Below are positions 51,739-61,724 of a stretch of DNA of 64,000 nt, one piece after another. A program made the position numbers and the translations under genes. The notes under the pieces are model-generated. The model worked only from the letters and a program-made list of their open reading frames with translations, did no database searches and was not told where the DNA came from. The stretch is from NCBI GenBank assembly GCA_947581925.1, contig CANPWB010000001.1, positions 62,001-126,000 of the forward strand. The letters are read 5' to 3'. This DNA comes from an uncultured Clostridia bacterium (GTDB lineage: Bacteria > Bacillota > Clostridia > Christensenellales > CAG-917). Position 1 is the stretch's first letter, and every line of letters starts with the position of its first letter.

Positions 51739-52827
51739 ATGAAGAGAAAACCCATAATACTCATTATGACATCTCACGAAGACCAAAGCGGAGTCGCCGC
51801 GCGCCTTGCGGGCGCCATAAACGCCAAAGGTACGCACAACGTCGTCATCATAAGTGACGACAAGTACGGCTCCGTGCAGAAACTCTCCATACTTGACAGG
51901 CTTATGGACACGGGACAGGAGTATCAATACCTGCTCGAGAGCAAGGACAGGGGCGTCATCCGCGATAAGCTGAAGATGCGCAAATTCTCAAAGCGCGTGA
52001 CGAGGATAGGCAATATGCTGAGGCGGTTCAATCCCGAATACGTGCTGTGCGTCACGCCGTACGCGCACCATTGCGCCGTCGAAGCCAAGAAAAAGCTGCA
52101 TTCGCGCGTGCGCATACTCTATCTCGTGATGTCCTTTACCGCGCCGAAGAGGGGGCTGGACGAGGCGACGGACACCTACATAGTGGAAAACGCGGACGTC
52201 AAGGCGGCGCTCATTAAGTCGGGCGTGCATCCGAAGGATATTATGACTATGGGGTTGCCATTTGACATCCCGAGGTGGGATCCCGCGGAGCTGGCTTTCG
52301 CAAAGCAGGAGCTCGGCTTGCCCGGCGGCAAGACGGTATTCGTCTACATACATGACAAAAAACAGCTCGAGGAGATGTTCTCCCTCCTCCTCGATCAAGG
52401 AAATATCGCGACATACGTCGTCAGGTGCGAAGACGCAAAGCTCAGACAGGAGCTGAGCGCGCTCGCGACAAAAGTCCCCGACGTGAACATAGTTTTTGTC
52501 GCTACGAAGGAAAAAACGGACGACTTTTTGAGGACGGCGGACGTTGCGGTGCTCAGCTATGACGTGCCAATGATATACAAGTGCCTCGAGCTTGGCATCC
52601 CGCCGCTCGTGATATCAAACGACGAGCACGTCGAGGAGGATATATCCTATCTGCTCTCGCACGGGCTCATCGTGCGTGCGAAGGAAGGCGTCGACGCGGT
52701 GGGGCTTATATACAAGCTTTTGCAGACGGAGCTCGGACTGCAACTATCCCAAAACGGGCTCAGATGGACGGAATTGAGCTCGGTGGAGAATGTCGCCGAT
52801 TTCCTTATAACATACATCGGAGTTTGA
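51739..52827 (+). CDS. GT-B glycosyltransferase-like protein (MGDG synthase/MurG-type)
   Basis: The 362-aa product has an N-terminal 'MTSHEDQSGVAARLAGAINAKG' and a later 'YIVENADVKAALIKSGVHPKDIMTMGLPFD' that match the UDP-sugar diacylglycerol glycosyltransferase/MGDG synthase fold. 'VPMIYKCLELGIPPLVISND' is the usual nucleotide-sugar site end. It lacks an obvious membrane helix and would act at the inner face of the membrane. Sugar and acceptor are not identifiable. It is coupled to RNase J upstream and Der downstream. Confidence 0.7.
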   Translation: MKRKPIILIMTSHEDQSGVAARLAGAINAKGTHNVVIISDDKYGSVQKLSILDRLMDTGQEYQYLLESKDRGVIRDKLKMRKFSKRVTRIGNMLRRFNPEYVLCVTPYAHHCAVEAKKKLHSRVRILYLVMSFTAPKRGLDEATDTYIVENADVKAALIKSGVHPKDIMTMGLPFDIPRWDPAELAFAKQELGLPGGKTVFVYIHDKKQLEEMFSLLLDQGNIATYVVRCEDAKLRQELSALATKVPDVNIVFVATKEKTDDFLRTADVAVLSYDVPMIYKCLELGIPPLVISNDEHVEEDISYLLSHGLIVRAKEGVDAVGLIYKLLQTELGLQLSQNGLRWTELSSVENVADFLITYIGV

Positions 52828-52841
52828 CCTCGGAGGAAAAT

Positions 52842-54158
52842 ATGAAACCTTTGATAGCAGTCGTAGGACGCCCCAATGTGGGCAAATCCACGCTGTTCAA
52901 CAGAATAGTAGGCAACAGGATAGCCATCGTCGAGGACACCCCCGGCGTCACCCGCGACAGGATATATGCGGACGCGGAGTGGTGCGGGCGCGCCTTTACG
53001 CTCATAGATACGGGCGGGCTTGAGCTCAAGAGCGACGACGAGATGTGGTCGCATATAAGAGCGCAGGCGCAGATCGCAGTGGACAGTGCGGACGCCATAC
53101 TCTATGTAGTGGACGGAAAGACGGGACTCACCACGGACGATACGCTTGTGTGCAACTTTTTGCGCAAGTCGGGGCTGCCCGTAGTGCTTGCCGTGAACAA
53201 GATAGACAACGCCTATATGGACACTGTATACGATTTTTACTCGCTGGGTTTCGGCGAGCCGTATCCCGTTAGCGCGGAGCAGGGCAAGGGCATAGGCGAC
53301 CTTTTGGACGCGCTTATGGATGTCATACCCGAAGCCTCTGTTGAGGAGGATCCCGAACGCATAAAAATTGCTATAGTCGGCAAGCCGAATGCGGGAAAAA
53401 GCTCCATCGCAAACAGGTTGCTCGGCTATGACAGGAGCATAGTCAGCGACATCGCGGGCACGACGCGGGACGCCGTGGACACCGAGCTCAATGTCGGCGA
53501 CGACAAATACCTCATAATCGACACTGCGGGCATGCGCAAAAAGCGCGCCGTCGAGGAGAGTGTGGAGAGGTATTCCGTCATGCGCTCCATACTCGCCATA
53601 CGCAGGGCGGACGTCGTGCTCATCGTATGCGACGCGGGCGAGGGACTTACGGAGCAGGACGTCAAGATCGCGGGGCTCGTGCACGAGGAGGGCAAACCGT
53701 CCGTCATAGTCATGAACAAGTGGGATCTTGTGAACAAGGACTCCTACACCATAAATACCTTTGAAAAAAAGCTGAATGAAGATCTGAAGTATATGGACTA
53801 TTTCAAGTCCGTATACATCAGCGCGCTCAGCGGAAAGCGCGTAGACGCCATTTTGCCCACCGTACGCGAAGTAGTTGAAAACAACAGGCGGCGCATCCCC
53901 ACGGGCTTGCTCAACGAGGTGCTGGGCGAGGCTACGAGGATAAGCGAGCCGCCGTCCTATCTCGGCCGCAGGCTCAAAATATACTTCGTGACGCAGGTAT
54001 CCGTCGCGCCTCCGACCTTCGTACTCAAGGTCAACGACCCAAAACTCATGCACTTCAGCTATAAGCGCTATCTTGAAAACGCGCTGAGGAAGAGTTTTGA
54101 CTTTGCTGGCACTCCCATAAGGCTCGTAGTGAGAGCCAATGGCGAGGACGACGAGTGA
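52842..54158 (+). CDS. der: GTPase Der (EngA)
   Basis: 438 aa from the ATG at 52842 (GGAGGAAAAT upstream); the ORF-track N-terminal extension lies inside the previous gene and is false. There are two tandem GTPase domains, each with Walker A ('GRPNVGKS' and 'GKPNAGKS'), DxxG ('DTGG', 'DTAG') and NKxD ('NKID', 'NKWD'). A C-terminal KH-like domain ('RRLKIYFVTQVSVAPPTFVLKVND') follows. It is essential for 50S ribosome assembly. Confidence 0.97.
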   Translation: MKPLIAVVGRPNVGKSTLFNRIVGNRIAIVEDTPGVTRDRIYADAEWCGRAFTLIDTGGLELKSDDEMWSHIRAQAQIAVDSADAILYVVDGKTGLTTDDTLVCNFLRKSGLPVVLAVNKIDNAYMDTVYDFYSLGFGEPYPVSAEQGKGIGDLLDALMDVIPEASVEEDPERIKIAIVGKPNAGKSSIANRLLGYDRSIVSDIAGTTRDAVDTELNVGDDKYLIIDTAGMRKKRAVEESVERYSVMRSILAIRRADVVLIVCDAGEGLTEQDVKIAGLVHEEGKPSVIVMNKWDLVNKDSYTINTFEKKLNEDLKYMDYFKSVYISALSGKRVDAILPTVREVVENNRRRIPTGLLNEVLGEATRISEPPSYLGRRLKIYFVTQVSVAPPTFVLKVNDPKLMHFSYKRYLENALRKSFDFAGTPIRLVVRANGEDDE

Positions 54159-54263
54159 CCGCGGCGCGCGCATATACGCTAAACGCGATGTTAATGTGAT
54201 AAAATTCGACAAATAAAACACTTTTTTGTGCAAATACGCATATTGTGCAAGGGAGGTATCAAA

Positions 54264-55493
54264 TTGAAGAGTTTAAGTCTCGACGAGGCAAAATGCCTGC
54301 TTGAAAAGTGCAAAAATTCTGGCAGACAAGTTGATATGACGAGGGGCAGGCCGTCCAAGGAACAGCTGGAGATAGGCATGCGTATGCTCGAGAGCGCGGG
54401 CGAGTTGGACTATACATACGCGGGCGGAGACGCGCGCAATTACGGAGACTTGAAGGGAGTACCCGCCGCGCGAGAGTTGTTTGCGGATCTTTTCGGGGTC
54501 GGGAAGGAAAACGTCGTCGTGCTTGACGGTAGCTCGCTTTCAATAATGTACAGGCTTGTCGCAAACGCTATGGATTTCGGCATTATGGGCGAAAAGCCGT
54601 GGCGGGAGCAGGGCAGAGTCAAGTTTTTGTGTCCCGCGCCCGGCTATGACAGACATTTCGCCATTTGCGAGGAGTTTGGCATAGAAATGATGACTGTGCC
54701 AATGCTCGCGGACGGGCCCGATATGGACGTCATTGAGCGCCTTGTGCAGTCGGACGCGTCCGTCAAGGGCATATGGTGCGTCCCAAAATATTCAAATCCT
54801 ACGGGGATAATTTTCTCGGACAGCACAGTGGAGTGTTTCGCATCTCTCAAACCCGCCGCAAAAGATTTCAGAATATTCTGGGACAACGCCTACATCGTCC
54901 ATTCGCTGACGGGGGAGCAACATCACCTCGCAAACATCTTCGACGAGGCAAAAAAATGCGGAAACGACGACCTCATATATGAGTTTACGTCCACTTCCAA
55001 GATAACTTTCGCGGGCAGCGGTATCGCCGCGCTCGCCGCAAGCGAGAAGAATATCGCAGACTTTCTGTCCCACTTGCAATTCGAGATGATAAATCCCAAC
55101 AAGGTCAACCAAGTCATGCACGCGGCATACCTCAAAAACACGGACAACATAGCGCGCATTATGGGCGAGCACGCCGCGCTGCTCCGTCCCAAGTTCGAGC
55201 TTGTGGACAGGCGGCTTTTTGAGGCTTTCGGCAGAGACTGTCCCGACGTGAAGTGGACAATGCCCCTCGGCGGTTATTTCATCTCCCTCGACGTGAGAGG
55301 CGTCGCCGCGCGCGTGGGCGAACTTACAAAATGCGCGGGCGTAAAATTCACCAAAGTCGGCGCGACCTATCCCTACGGCAAGGATCCGCACAACTCCAAC
55401 ATCCGCATCGCCCCCAGCATCCCCACCCTCGAGGAGCTTGACTTCGCCATGGACGCCCTCATCGCCGCCATCACCATCGCCCTCGCAGAGTGA
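54264..55493 (+). CDS. PLP-dependent aminotransferase (aspartate aminotransferase type Ic-like)
   Basis: 409 aa from TTG 54264 with GGGAGG 7 nt upstream. Fold-type I PLP enzyme of the Asp_aminotransf/MocR-like (PF12897) group: 'DMTRGRPSKEQLEIG', 'DYTYAGGDARNYGDLKGVPAARELFADLFG', 'PGYDRHFAICEEFG', 'WCVPKYSNPTGIIFS' and the PLP-lysine segment 'FTSTSKITFAGSG'. 'NIRIAPSIPTLEELD' carries the carboxylate-binding Arg. Likely transaminates aspartate or a related amino acid. The stop is followed by repeat R6. Confidence 0.9.
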   Translation: MKSLSLDEAKCLLEKCKNSGRQVDMTRGRPSKEQLEIGMRMLESAGELDYTYAGGDARNYGDLKGVPAARELFADLFGVGKENVVVLDGSSLSIMYRLVANAMDFGIMGEKPWREQGRVKFLCPAPGYDRHFAICEEFGIEMMTVPMLADGPDMDVIERLVQSDASVKGIWCVPKYSNPTGIIFSDSTVECFASLKPAAKDFRIFWDNAYIVHSLTGEQHHLANIFDEAKKCGNDDLIYEFTSTSKITFAGSGIAALAASEKNIADFLSHLQFEMINPNKVNQVMHAAYLKNTDNIARIMGEHAALLRPKFELVDRRLFEAFGRDCPDVKWTMPLGGYFISLDVRGVAARVGELTKCAGVKFTKVGATYPYGKDPHNSNIRIAPSIPTLEELDFAMDALIAAITIALAE

Positions 55494-56134
55494 AGTTTTC
55501 AATTATATGTGGGCTACGCGCCCACACTGCGGCAAGGGACTTCGTCCCCTGCACCCCAAGCTAAAAAGCGCGAATGTAGCTTTTTCATCGCCGACATTCG
55601 CGCTTTTTTGATTGTGTGTATGGTACTAACTCCAGCGGGAGAGCTTGATATTGACGGACGCATTGTCTGAGTGATTAACGCTCCCTCTGTCCGAGCTTTC
55701 TCGGGGTCCCCATAAAATTGCGTAGTGATTTTATGGGGTATAACAGGGGGATGTTTCGACTACGCTCAACATGACAGGATATATAATGTCATTCCGAGCA
55801 ATGTCGAGGAATCCCCTTGTCCGAGCAATATCGGGGTCCCCATAAAATTGCGTAGCGATTTTGTGGGGTATTAAATCGGGGTCCCCGCAAAAATATGAAA
55901 TGTTTTTGTGGGGTGAATAAACGCCGTCCGCTTTGTCCAAGCGACCCCGCAGAGCAAGCGGTTGGGGCTTTCACTCCAATGTCTGAGGCACTAACGCTTT
56001 TCGTGCTTGTGTTCTATATGCATTTTTCTAAGTTTTCACCCATCTCTTTCAAACCGGAAACAAAATATTGTCGCAACTTGTAATATTGCTTGAAAGGGCG
56101 GCATACATTTTAGCAAACGGAATTGGAGGAGTTT
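55494..56134. repeat. Mosaic intergenic repeat, copy R6
   Basis: Reads out from the aminotransferase stop: GTGGGCTACGCGCCCAC (A), GGCAAGGGACTTCGTCCC (B), a variant C hairpin (AAAAAGCGCGAATGTAG...CATTCGCGCTTTTTT, 55563-55610), D, E-like, an F copy (55701-55739), module G (~55745-55815), two more F copies at 45-bp spacing (55831, 55876), E and an inverted module H (55965-56030). No gene is supported. Confidence 0.8.
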
Positions 56135-57613
56135 ATGGATAAATTCGATCTCTATCGCGATATTGCCTCACGCACAGGGGGCGACATCTATGTGGGAGTT
56201 GTGGGACCGGTGCGCACGGGCAAGTCCACCCTCATAAAGCAGGTGATGCAACAGCTCATCGTTGACGGCATCGAAAACCCCGACGAGCGCACTCGCGCGA
56301 TCGACGAGATGCCGCAGTCCGCAGACGGCAAGACGATCATGACCACGCAACCGCGCTTTGTGCCTAACGAGGCGGTAGCGGTGCCGGTAGGCGACAATAT
56401 GACGGTCAATATGCGCCTCATAGATTGCGTAGGCTATCTTGTCGCGGGCGCGCTGGGCGCGGAGGAGGATGGCAAGGAGCGTATGGTCTCGACTCCGTGG
56501 TCGGAGGAGCAGATACCCTTCTCAAAGGCGGCGGAGATCGGCACGCAGAAGGTCATAAAGGAGCACAGTACGATTGCGCTTGCCGTGACTACGGACGGCA
56601 GTTTCACCAATATCTCCCGTGAAGAGTATGTTGCGGCGGAAGAGCGCGCGATAGGCGAGCTCAAGGAGTGCGGCAAGCCGTTTGCGATCGTGCTCAACGT
56701 GCTCGACCCGACGTCCGAGGCCGCCATAGCGCTCAAGGCTCAGCTGGAACAAAAATACGACGCGCCTGTGCTCCTCAAAAACGTGGCGCAGCTTGGCGAG
56801 GACGACATAACGGAGATACTCGAGACGATATTGCTTGAATTTGCGGTCACCATAGTCAATTTCGACCTGCCGAGGTGGGTACAATCACTGCCTTTGGACA
56901 GTGACGTAGTGCAGGAACTCATAGAAAAAGTGCGCTCCGCGGGCGACAAGATATCCAAAATGAAGGACTATGAGCATATTGACGCGCTGTTTACGGACGC
57001 ATCGTATTGGGACGAGCCGTCGTCCATAAAGCTCGACGCGGGGACGGGCGCGGTGCAGGTGTCCCTCGCGCCAAAGTCTGACGTATTCTTCAAAGTGGCA
57101 AGCGAGGAGTGCGGCATAGAGATGTCGGACAGCTTCGATCTGCTCTGCCACCTCAAAAAGCTCACAAAGGACAGGGATAAGATAGACAAGATAAGGTCGG
57201 CAATGGAGCAGGTGGACGCCTTCGGCTACGGCATTGTCCTGCCCACTATGGACGAAATGGAGCTCGAGGAGCCCGAGATATTGAGACAGGGACAGCAATA
57301 CGGAGTCAAGCTCAAGGCACACGCGCCCTCCTTGCACATAATGAAGGTGGACGTCCAGACCGAAGTCAGCCCGCTCGTCGGCAGCGAGGAGCAGAGCAAA
57401 GAGCTTGTAGACGGCATGCTCGCCTCCTTTGAAAATGACAAAAATGCGATATGGGGTACAAATATCTTTGGCAGAACGCTCAGCGATATGGTCGCCGACG
57501 GCATATCAAATAAGCTCCGCGTCATTCCCACCGACGCCGAACAGAAACTCCGCAAGACTTTGGGGCGCATCGTCAACGAAGGCAAAGGCGGCGTGATCTG
57601 CATATTGCTGTAA
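56135..57613 (+). CDS. spoIVA: Stage IV sporulation protein A
   Basis: 492 aa from the ATG at 56135 (GGAGG upstream), about the length of characterised SpoIVA. The N-terminal 'DIYVGVVGPVRTGKSTLIKQV' is the Walker A of this coat-morphogenic ATPase. 'MRLIDCVGYLVAGALG' and 'MVSTPWSEEQIPFSKAAEIGTQKVI' are family signatures. The C-terminus 'GGVICILL' anchors to SpoVM-marked membranes. It polymerises around the forespore to form the coat basement layer. It implies that the organism forms, or descends from, endospore formers. Confidence 0.97.
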   Translation: MDKFDLYRDIASRTGGDIYVGVVGPVRTGKSTLIKQVMQQLIVDGIENPDERTRAIDEMPQSADGKTIMTTQPRFVPNEAVAVPVGDNMTVNMRLIDCVGYLVAGALGAEEDGKERMVSTPWSEEQIPFSKAAEIGTQKVIKEHSTIALAVTTDGSFTNISREEYVAAEERAIGELKECGKPFAIVLNVLDPTSEAAIALKAQLEQKYDAPVLLKNVAQLGEDDITEILETILLEFAVTIVNFDLPRWVQSLPLDSDVVQELIEKVRSAGDKISKMKDYEHIDALFTDASYWDEPSSIKLDAGTGAVQVSLAPKSDVFFKVASEECGIEMSDSFDLLCHLKKLTKDRDKIDKIRSAMEQVDAFGYGIVLPTMDEMELEEPEILRQGQQYGVKLKAHAPSLHIMKVDVQTEVSPLVGSEEQSKELVDGMLASFENDKNAIWGTNIFGRTLSDMVADGISNKLRVIPTDAEQKLRKTLGRIVNEGKGGVICILL

Positions 57614-57751
57614 GCTCGCAAAATACCTCAGACTTCATGAAAATATCAAACTTGCAAGAGTTGTGATATCGCGCTTTTCAGAGGCGTAGCGACAAAATCT
57701 CAACACCTTAAGGCGCATCACATGCATAGAACCACCGTTTGCAGAAGAGGA

Positions 57752-57782
57752 GAAAAAAGCTCGCGTTCAGCGAGCTTTTTGT
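57752..57782 (+). terminator. Terminator after spoIVA
   Basis: AAAAAAGCTCGC-GTTCA-GCGAGCTTTTT. The rest of 57614-57950 holds nothing recognisable. Confidence 0.75.
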
Positions 57783-57996
57783 AAGTTCTCCTTGCAATAA
57801 CAAATTTTCCGACTTGATTTCCTGCCGGTTCAATATAATTTTTCCTACATATAAACGCTCGTCATGCAAGCTCTCTATATTACTTTGACGTTAGAGTTTA
57901 GAAACCCTCACTCAAAAATTACGTAGAGTGTTAAATTTTTGTTGATATATGCGGCGGAATGTGATAAAATATCCGTACATCGAAAAATCAACTATT

Positions 57997-58106
57997 GGAA
58001 GTTGTAGAATTTCGCGCGTCAAGTGCCGTCTGAACGGGGGGTGTCAGCGGACGAAAGGCCACTTTGAAAGCAATTGGCTTGCGGTGCGATATTCACTCCC
58101 GCTTCC
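57997..58106 (+). promoter_or_regulatory. Tetrahydrofolate (THF) riboswitch
   Basis: P1 is GGAAG (57997-58001) with CTTCC (58102-58106). Conserved segments of the THF class are present: GCGTCAAGTG in the 5' part, GAACGGGGGGTGTC in the middle, and GCGGTGCGATATTCACTCCCGCTTCC at the 3' end. It lies directly upstream of folC, the expected target class. The ORF-track folC start (58074) lies inside this element. Confidence 0.88.
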
Positions 58107-58111
58107 CCCGA

Positions 58112-58140
58112 GCAGTACTTCCTTTTGCGAGGTGCTTTTT
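58112..58140 (+). promoter_or_regulatory. Riboswitch expression platform: SD-sequestering/terminator hairpin
   Basis: AGTACTTC pairs with GAGGTGCT over 8 bp and is followed by TTTTTT. The 3' arm contains the folC Shine-Dalgarno (GAGGTG) and the start codon TTG follows the T-run, so the same hairpin could stop transcription or hide the ribosome site. Confidence 0.65.
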
Positions 58141-59453
58141 TGATTTATAAAGAGGCCATCGAGTACATCAAAAATATAGAGCGCGCGGGCATCGACCTGG
58201 GTCTTGAGCGCATGCGGGAGCTACTTGATATGCTCGGCTCTCCGGACGAGGCCTTGAGGTGCGTGCATATCGCGGGCACAAACGGCAAGGGCAGCGTATC
58301 GGCATATCTGACATCCATTTTGCGCGAGGCGGGATACAGAGTCGGCACATACAATTCGCCGTCCGTGTTTTGCTATAACGAGAGGTGGCTCGTTGGCGGC
58401 GCTCCGCTTGGCGACGACGCGGTGGCAAAATATATGAGCAAGGTCGCGCGCGTCATAGAGGGGGAAAATGCAGGGCGCGAAGGAGGCTTTAAACCTACGG
58501 CGTTCGAGATCGAGACCGCGGTCGCGTTCGAGGCGTTCAAAGAAGAGGGATGCGACGTTTGCGTGATAGAAACAGGTTTGGGCGGCAGGTGGGACGCGAC
58601 AAACGCTATGCGGCACAAACTGTTCTCCGTCATCACGCCCATAGGGCTTGACCACTGCGCGTATCTCGGGAACACTCTCGGCGAGATAGCGGCGGAGAAG
58701 GCGGCTATTATAGACGGCGAAGCGGTGACTTGCGCACAGAGCGAGGAGATAATGCGGGAGCTGGCGCATCCGTGGCGCACCGTGGACGGCGAGAAAAAAT
58801 ACATGCCGTGCAGACTTTTCGTAGCGAGCGAGCCTACGCTTCTCGACGACAGTTTGGACGGGCAACACTTTTTGTATGAGGGCGAAAAATATTTTGTGAA
58901 AATGCTGGGCGCGCATCAACTCCAAAATGCCGCGATAGCGATATGCGCTGCGAAAAAGCTGAATGAAAAGGGACTTGAAATAAGCGAGGACAGCATAAAG
59001 AGGGGACTTTTTAAGGCGGTGTGGCGCGGGCGTTTTGAAATCGTGCAAAATGCAAAAGAGAGGTTTGATCTGCGCGTTCCGCACGGAAAAACCCTCGTTT
59101 TTGACGGTGCGCACAATCCGCATGGCGCTAAAACTTTGAAGAGCGCGCTTCAAAATTACTTTGCAGGAGTGCGCATACATCTTGTCATCGGAGTACTGAA
59201 AGACAAGGATGTGAAGGGCATCGTAAGCCTCATCGCGCCGCTTGCGGCAAGGGCTACTTGCATGACTCCGCCGTCTCCGCGCGCTATGTCCGCGGAAGAG
59301 CTTAGTGGCATAGTGGGAGAGTATGTTCAATGCGACATAGGGCAGAACATACATAAAGCCGTGCAGGACGCGTTGGACGGGGACTGCGACGTCGTACTTG
59401 TCGCGGGATCCCTCACGCTGTTCGAGGATATGGGCGGAAAAGGCGAGCGTTGA
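58140..59453 (+). CDS. folC: Bifunctional folylpolyglutamate/dihydrofolate synthase
   Basis: 437 aa from the TTG at 58140 (GAGGTG 6 nt upstream). The N-terminus 'YKEAIEYIKNIERAGIDLGLERMRELLDMLGSP' matches FolC. ATP site 'HIAGTNGKGSVSAYL', 'CVIETGLGGRWDATNA', 'ITPIGLDHCAYLGNTLGEIAAEKAAII' and 'DGAHNPHGAK' are all Mur-ligase/FolC motifs. It adds glutamate to folates. First gene of folC-folE-folP-folBK. Confidence 0.96.
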   Translation: MIYKEAIEYIKNIERAGIDLGLERMRELLDMLGSPDEALRCVHIAGTNGKGSVSAYLTSILREAGYRVGTYNSPSVFCYNERWLVGGAPLGDDAVAKYMSKVARVIEGENAGREGGFKPTAFEIETAVAFEAFKEEGCDVCVIETGLGGRWDATNAMRHKLFSVITPIGLDHCAYLGNTLGEIAAEKAAIIDGEAVTCAQSEEIMRELAHPWRTVDGEKKYMPCRLFVASEPTLLDDSLDGQHFLYEGEKYFVKMLGAHQLQNAAIAICAAKKLNEKGLEISEDSIKRGLFKAVWRGRFEIVQNAKERFDLRVPHGKTLVFDGAHNPHGAKTLKSALQNYFAGVRIHLVIGVLKDKDVKGIVSLIAPLAARATCMTPPSPRAMSAEELSGIVGEYVQCDIGQNIHKAVQDALDGDCDVVLVAGSLTLFEDMGGKGER

Positions 59454-59510
59454 AGATGACATTTGAAAATAATTTAAACGATATATATTTGAAATTTGCG
59501 AGGTGCGCAT

Positions 59511-60056
59511 ATGAGCGTTGACAAGAAGAAGATAGAACAGGCGGTGAGGGATATTCTCGAGGCGATAGGCGAGGACCCGAACAGAGAGGGGCTTAAGGAC
59601 ACTCCGGAGCGCGTTGCGCGAATGTACGAGGAGCTGACTTCGGGCTACGGCGAGGACGGCGCGGCGCAGCTCCAAAAAGTATTTGACGAAAGCGGGAGCG
59701 AACTTGTCATAGAGAAGGACATTGCGTTTTCCTCTACTTGCGAGCATCACCTCATGCCGTTTTTCGGAAAGATGCACATCGCATATATCCCGAACGGCAA
59801 GGTTGTGGGGCTCAGCAAGCTCGCGCGCGTGGTGGACATATACGCAAAGCGGCTGCAACTTCAAGAGCGGCTGGGCGCGCAGATCGCGGACGAGATATTC
59901 CGTGAGCTAAAACCCAAAGGCGTGCTTGTAGTCATAGAGGCGGAGCATACCTGCATGACAGCGCGCGGCGTGAAAAAAGTCGGGAGCAAGACGGTTAGCT
60001 ACGCGACAAGGGGGGACTTCCCCGAGGCGTACGTCGCGAGGGTGTTTAAAACATGA
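59511..60056 (+). CDS. folE: GTP cyclohydrolase I
   Basis: 181 aa from the ATG at 59511 (GAGGTG upstream). Zinc and active-site motifs '[13 protein letters not shown]' and '[14 protein letters not shown]', with '[22 protein letters not shown]'. It turns GTP into dihydroneopterin triphosphate, the first step of folate synthesis. Overlaps folP by 4 bp. Confidence 0.98.
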   Translation: MSVDKKKIEQAVRDILEAIGEDPNREGLKDTPERVARMYEELTSGYGEDGAAQLQKVFDESGSELVIEKDIAFSSTCEHHLMPFFGKMHIAYIPNGKVVGLSKLARVVDIYAKRLQLQERLGAQIADEIFRELKPKGVLVVIEAEHTCMTARGVKKVGSKTVSYATRGDFPEAYVARVFKT

Positions 60057-60859
60057 GCGAAAAAGAGCGCTATGATTTTAATGTCAGCGGCAGGATATTC
60101 GCGGGCGGGACGCATGTCATGGGCATTCTGAACGCCACTCCCGACAGCTTTTTTTGCGATAGCAGGGCGGAGGGCGTGGCGGCGTCTCTCGCGCGCGCGA
60201 ATATAATGTTGTCCGAGGGTGCGGAAATTTTGGATATAGGCGGGCAGTCCACCCGCCCAAATGCGAGCGCTCTTTCCGCCGACGAGGAAGAAAAAAGAGT
60301 CGTCCCCGTCATACGCGCGCTCAAGGAGACGTATCCCGACGCGCTTTTGTCCGTAGATACGTTTTACGCATCGGTGGCGGAAGAGGCGGCGAAGGCGGGC
60401 GCGGATATGATAAACGACGTGAGCTGTCTCGCGGACGAAAATATGGCGGCGGTCGTAGGAAAGTACGGGCTTGCCGTTTGCGTCATGCACAATAGGCGAG
60501 GTTCGAAAGTCGGGGATATGTTCGAGGACAAAAGAAAAGGACTGCGCCGCGCCATAGACAAACTGCTTGCGGCGGGCGTGGAACGAAATAAGATATTGCT
60601 CGACGGCGGCATAGGGTTCAACCTCTCGCGCGAGGAAGATATAGAACTGCTTGCGCGCTACGGCGAGCTGATAGACGCATTTGAATTTCCGTTTCTTTTG
60701 GGCGCATCTCGAAAGTCGTTCTTGGGCGGAGAGGTGCAAGACAGACTTCCCGCTACGCTTATTATGACGGTACGCGCGACAAAAATGGGCGCGCTGTTCG
60801 TAAGGGTGCACGACGTGAAGGAAAACGTCGAGGCGATAAAAAATTTTATAGGCAAATAG
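60053..60859 (+). CDS. folP: Dihydropteroate synthase
   Basis: This 268-aa TIM-barrel protein has '[12 protein letters not shown]', '[12 protein letters not shown]', '[27 protein letters not shown]', 'ILLDGGIGF' and '[12 protein letters not shown]', all expected DHPS loops. It joins p-aminobenzoate to hydroxymethyl-dihydropterin pyrophosphate and is the sulfonamide target. Confidence 0.97.
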   Translation: MSEKERYDFNVSGRIFAGGTHVMGILNATPDSFFCDSRAEGVAASLARANIMLSEGAEILDIGGQSTRPNASALSADEEEKRVVPVIRALKETYPDALLSVDTFYASVAEEAAKAGADMINDVSCLADENMAAVVGKYGLAVCVMHNRRGSKVGDMFEDKRKGLRRAIDKLLAAGVERNKILLDGGIGFNLSREEDIELLARYGELIDAFEFPFLLGASRKSFLGGEVQDRLPATLIMTVRATKMGALFVRVHDVKENVEAIKNFIGK

Positions 60860-60881
60860 CGATTTTTAAGGAGCAAAAGTC

Positions 60882-61724
60882 ATGACAGGTTGCGAATTTG
60901 AGGAAGATAAGATAATTTTGAAGGACTTCGAAGTTTTAGCATGTCACGGCGTAAACCCGGAGGAGAAAGTTGTCCCGCAGCGGTTTTTGATCTCCGCCGA
61001 GATATATGCGGACGTACGCGCGGCGGGGGAGAGCGACGATGTGGAGAATACAGTCAGCTACTCCGCGGTGAAAAAAGTAGTGAAAAGTTTTACGGAAGAG
61101 AATTGTTTCGACCTCATAGAGACGCTCGCGACAGGTTTGGCAAAGCGATTGCTTGAGAAGTTTCCGCTTGCGAAAGGCGTGACAGTAGAGGTCAAAAAGC
61201 CGGACGCGCCCATGAGCGGCAAGTTTGACTATGTAGCCGTAAAAACTACTTTTGCGTGGCACAGGGTATACCTCTCGCTCGGCTCCAATATGGGCGACAG
61301 AGGCGGATATCTGGACTTCGCGGTGAACGAGTTGAAAACAGATCCCGCCTTCAAAAACGTGCGCGAGAGCGGGCGCATAGCGACAAATCCTTACGGCGGC
61401 GTTGCGCAGGGCAAGTTTTTGAACAGCGTCGTCGAGGCGGATACCTATTTTACGCCCGAAGAGCTTTTACACAGGGTCAACGGCATAGAAAAGGCGGCGG
61501 GCAGGACGCGTGACGTGAGGTGGGGAGACCGCACTCTCGACATCGATATACTCTTTTATGACGACATAGTTTATGACAAAAACTGGCTTTCAATACCTCA
61601 TTATGATATGATAAACCGCGATTTTGTGCTTAAACCGCTCGCTGAGCTTGCCCCATACAAACTACACCCTATCCTTCGCAAGCGCGTGATAGATTTGCTT
61701 GAAGAGTTGGAAAAGAAGATTTAA
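60882..61724 (+). CDS. FolB-FolK fusion: dihydroneopterin aldolase / HPPK
   Basis: 280 aa. Residues ~1-122 are FolB ('DFEVLACHGVNPEEKVVPQRF', 'SYSAVKKVVKSF', 'LIETLATGLAKRLL'). Residues ~126-280 are FolK ('RVYLSLGSNMGDR', 'TRDVRWGDRTLDIDIL', 'PHYDMINRDFVLKPLAEL'). The fusion would convert dihydroneopterin to the pyrophosphorylated pterin used by FolP. Such fusions are known. It has an AAGGAG SD and ends the folate operon. Confidence 0.95.
   Translation: MTGCEFEEDKIILKDFEVLACHGVNPEEKVVPQRFLISAEIYADVRAAGESDDVENTVSYSAVKKVVKSFTEENCFDLIETLATGLAKRLLEKFPLAKGVTVEVKKPDAPMSGKFDYVAVKTTFAWHRVYLSLGSNMGDRGGYLDFAVNELKTDPAFKNVRESGRIATNPYGGVAQGKFLNSVVEADTYFTPEELLHRVNGIEKAAGRTRDVRWGDRTLDIDILFYDDIVYDKNWLSIPHYDMINRDFVLKPLAELAPYKLHPILRKRVIDLLEELEKKI

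Noticed and set aside
52581-52841. N-terminal extension of Der in the ORF track
   Set aside because: Overlaps the glycosyltransferase gene in another frame; the Der N-terminus and SD are at 52842.
58074-58139. Upstream folC start
   Set aside because: Falls inside the THF riboswitch; SD plus TTG at 58140 matches the FolC N-terminus.
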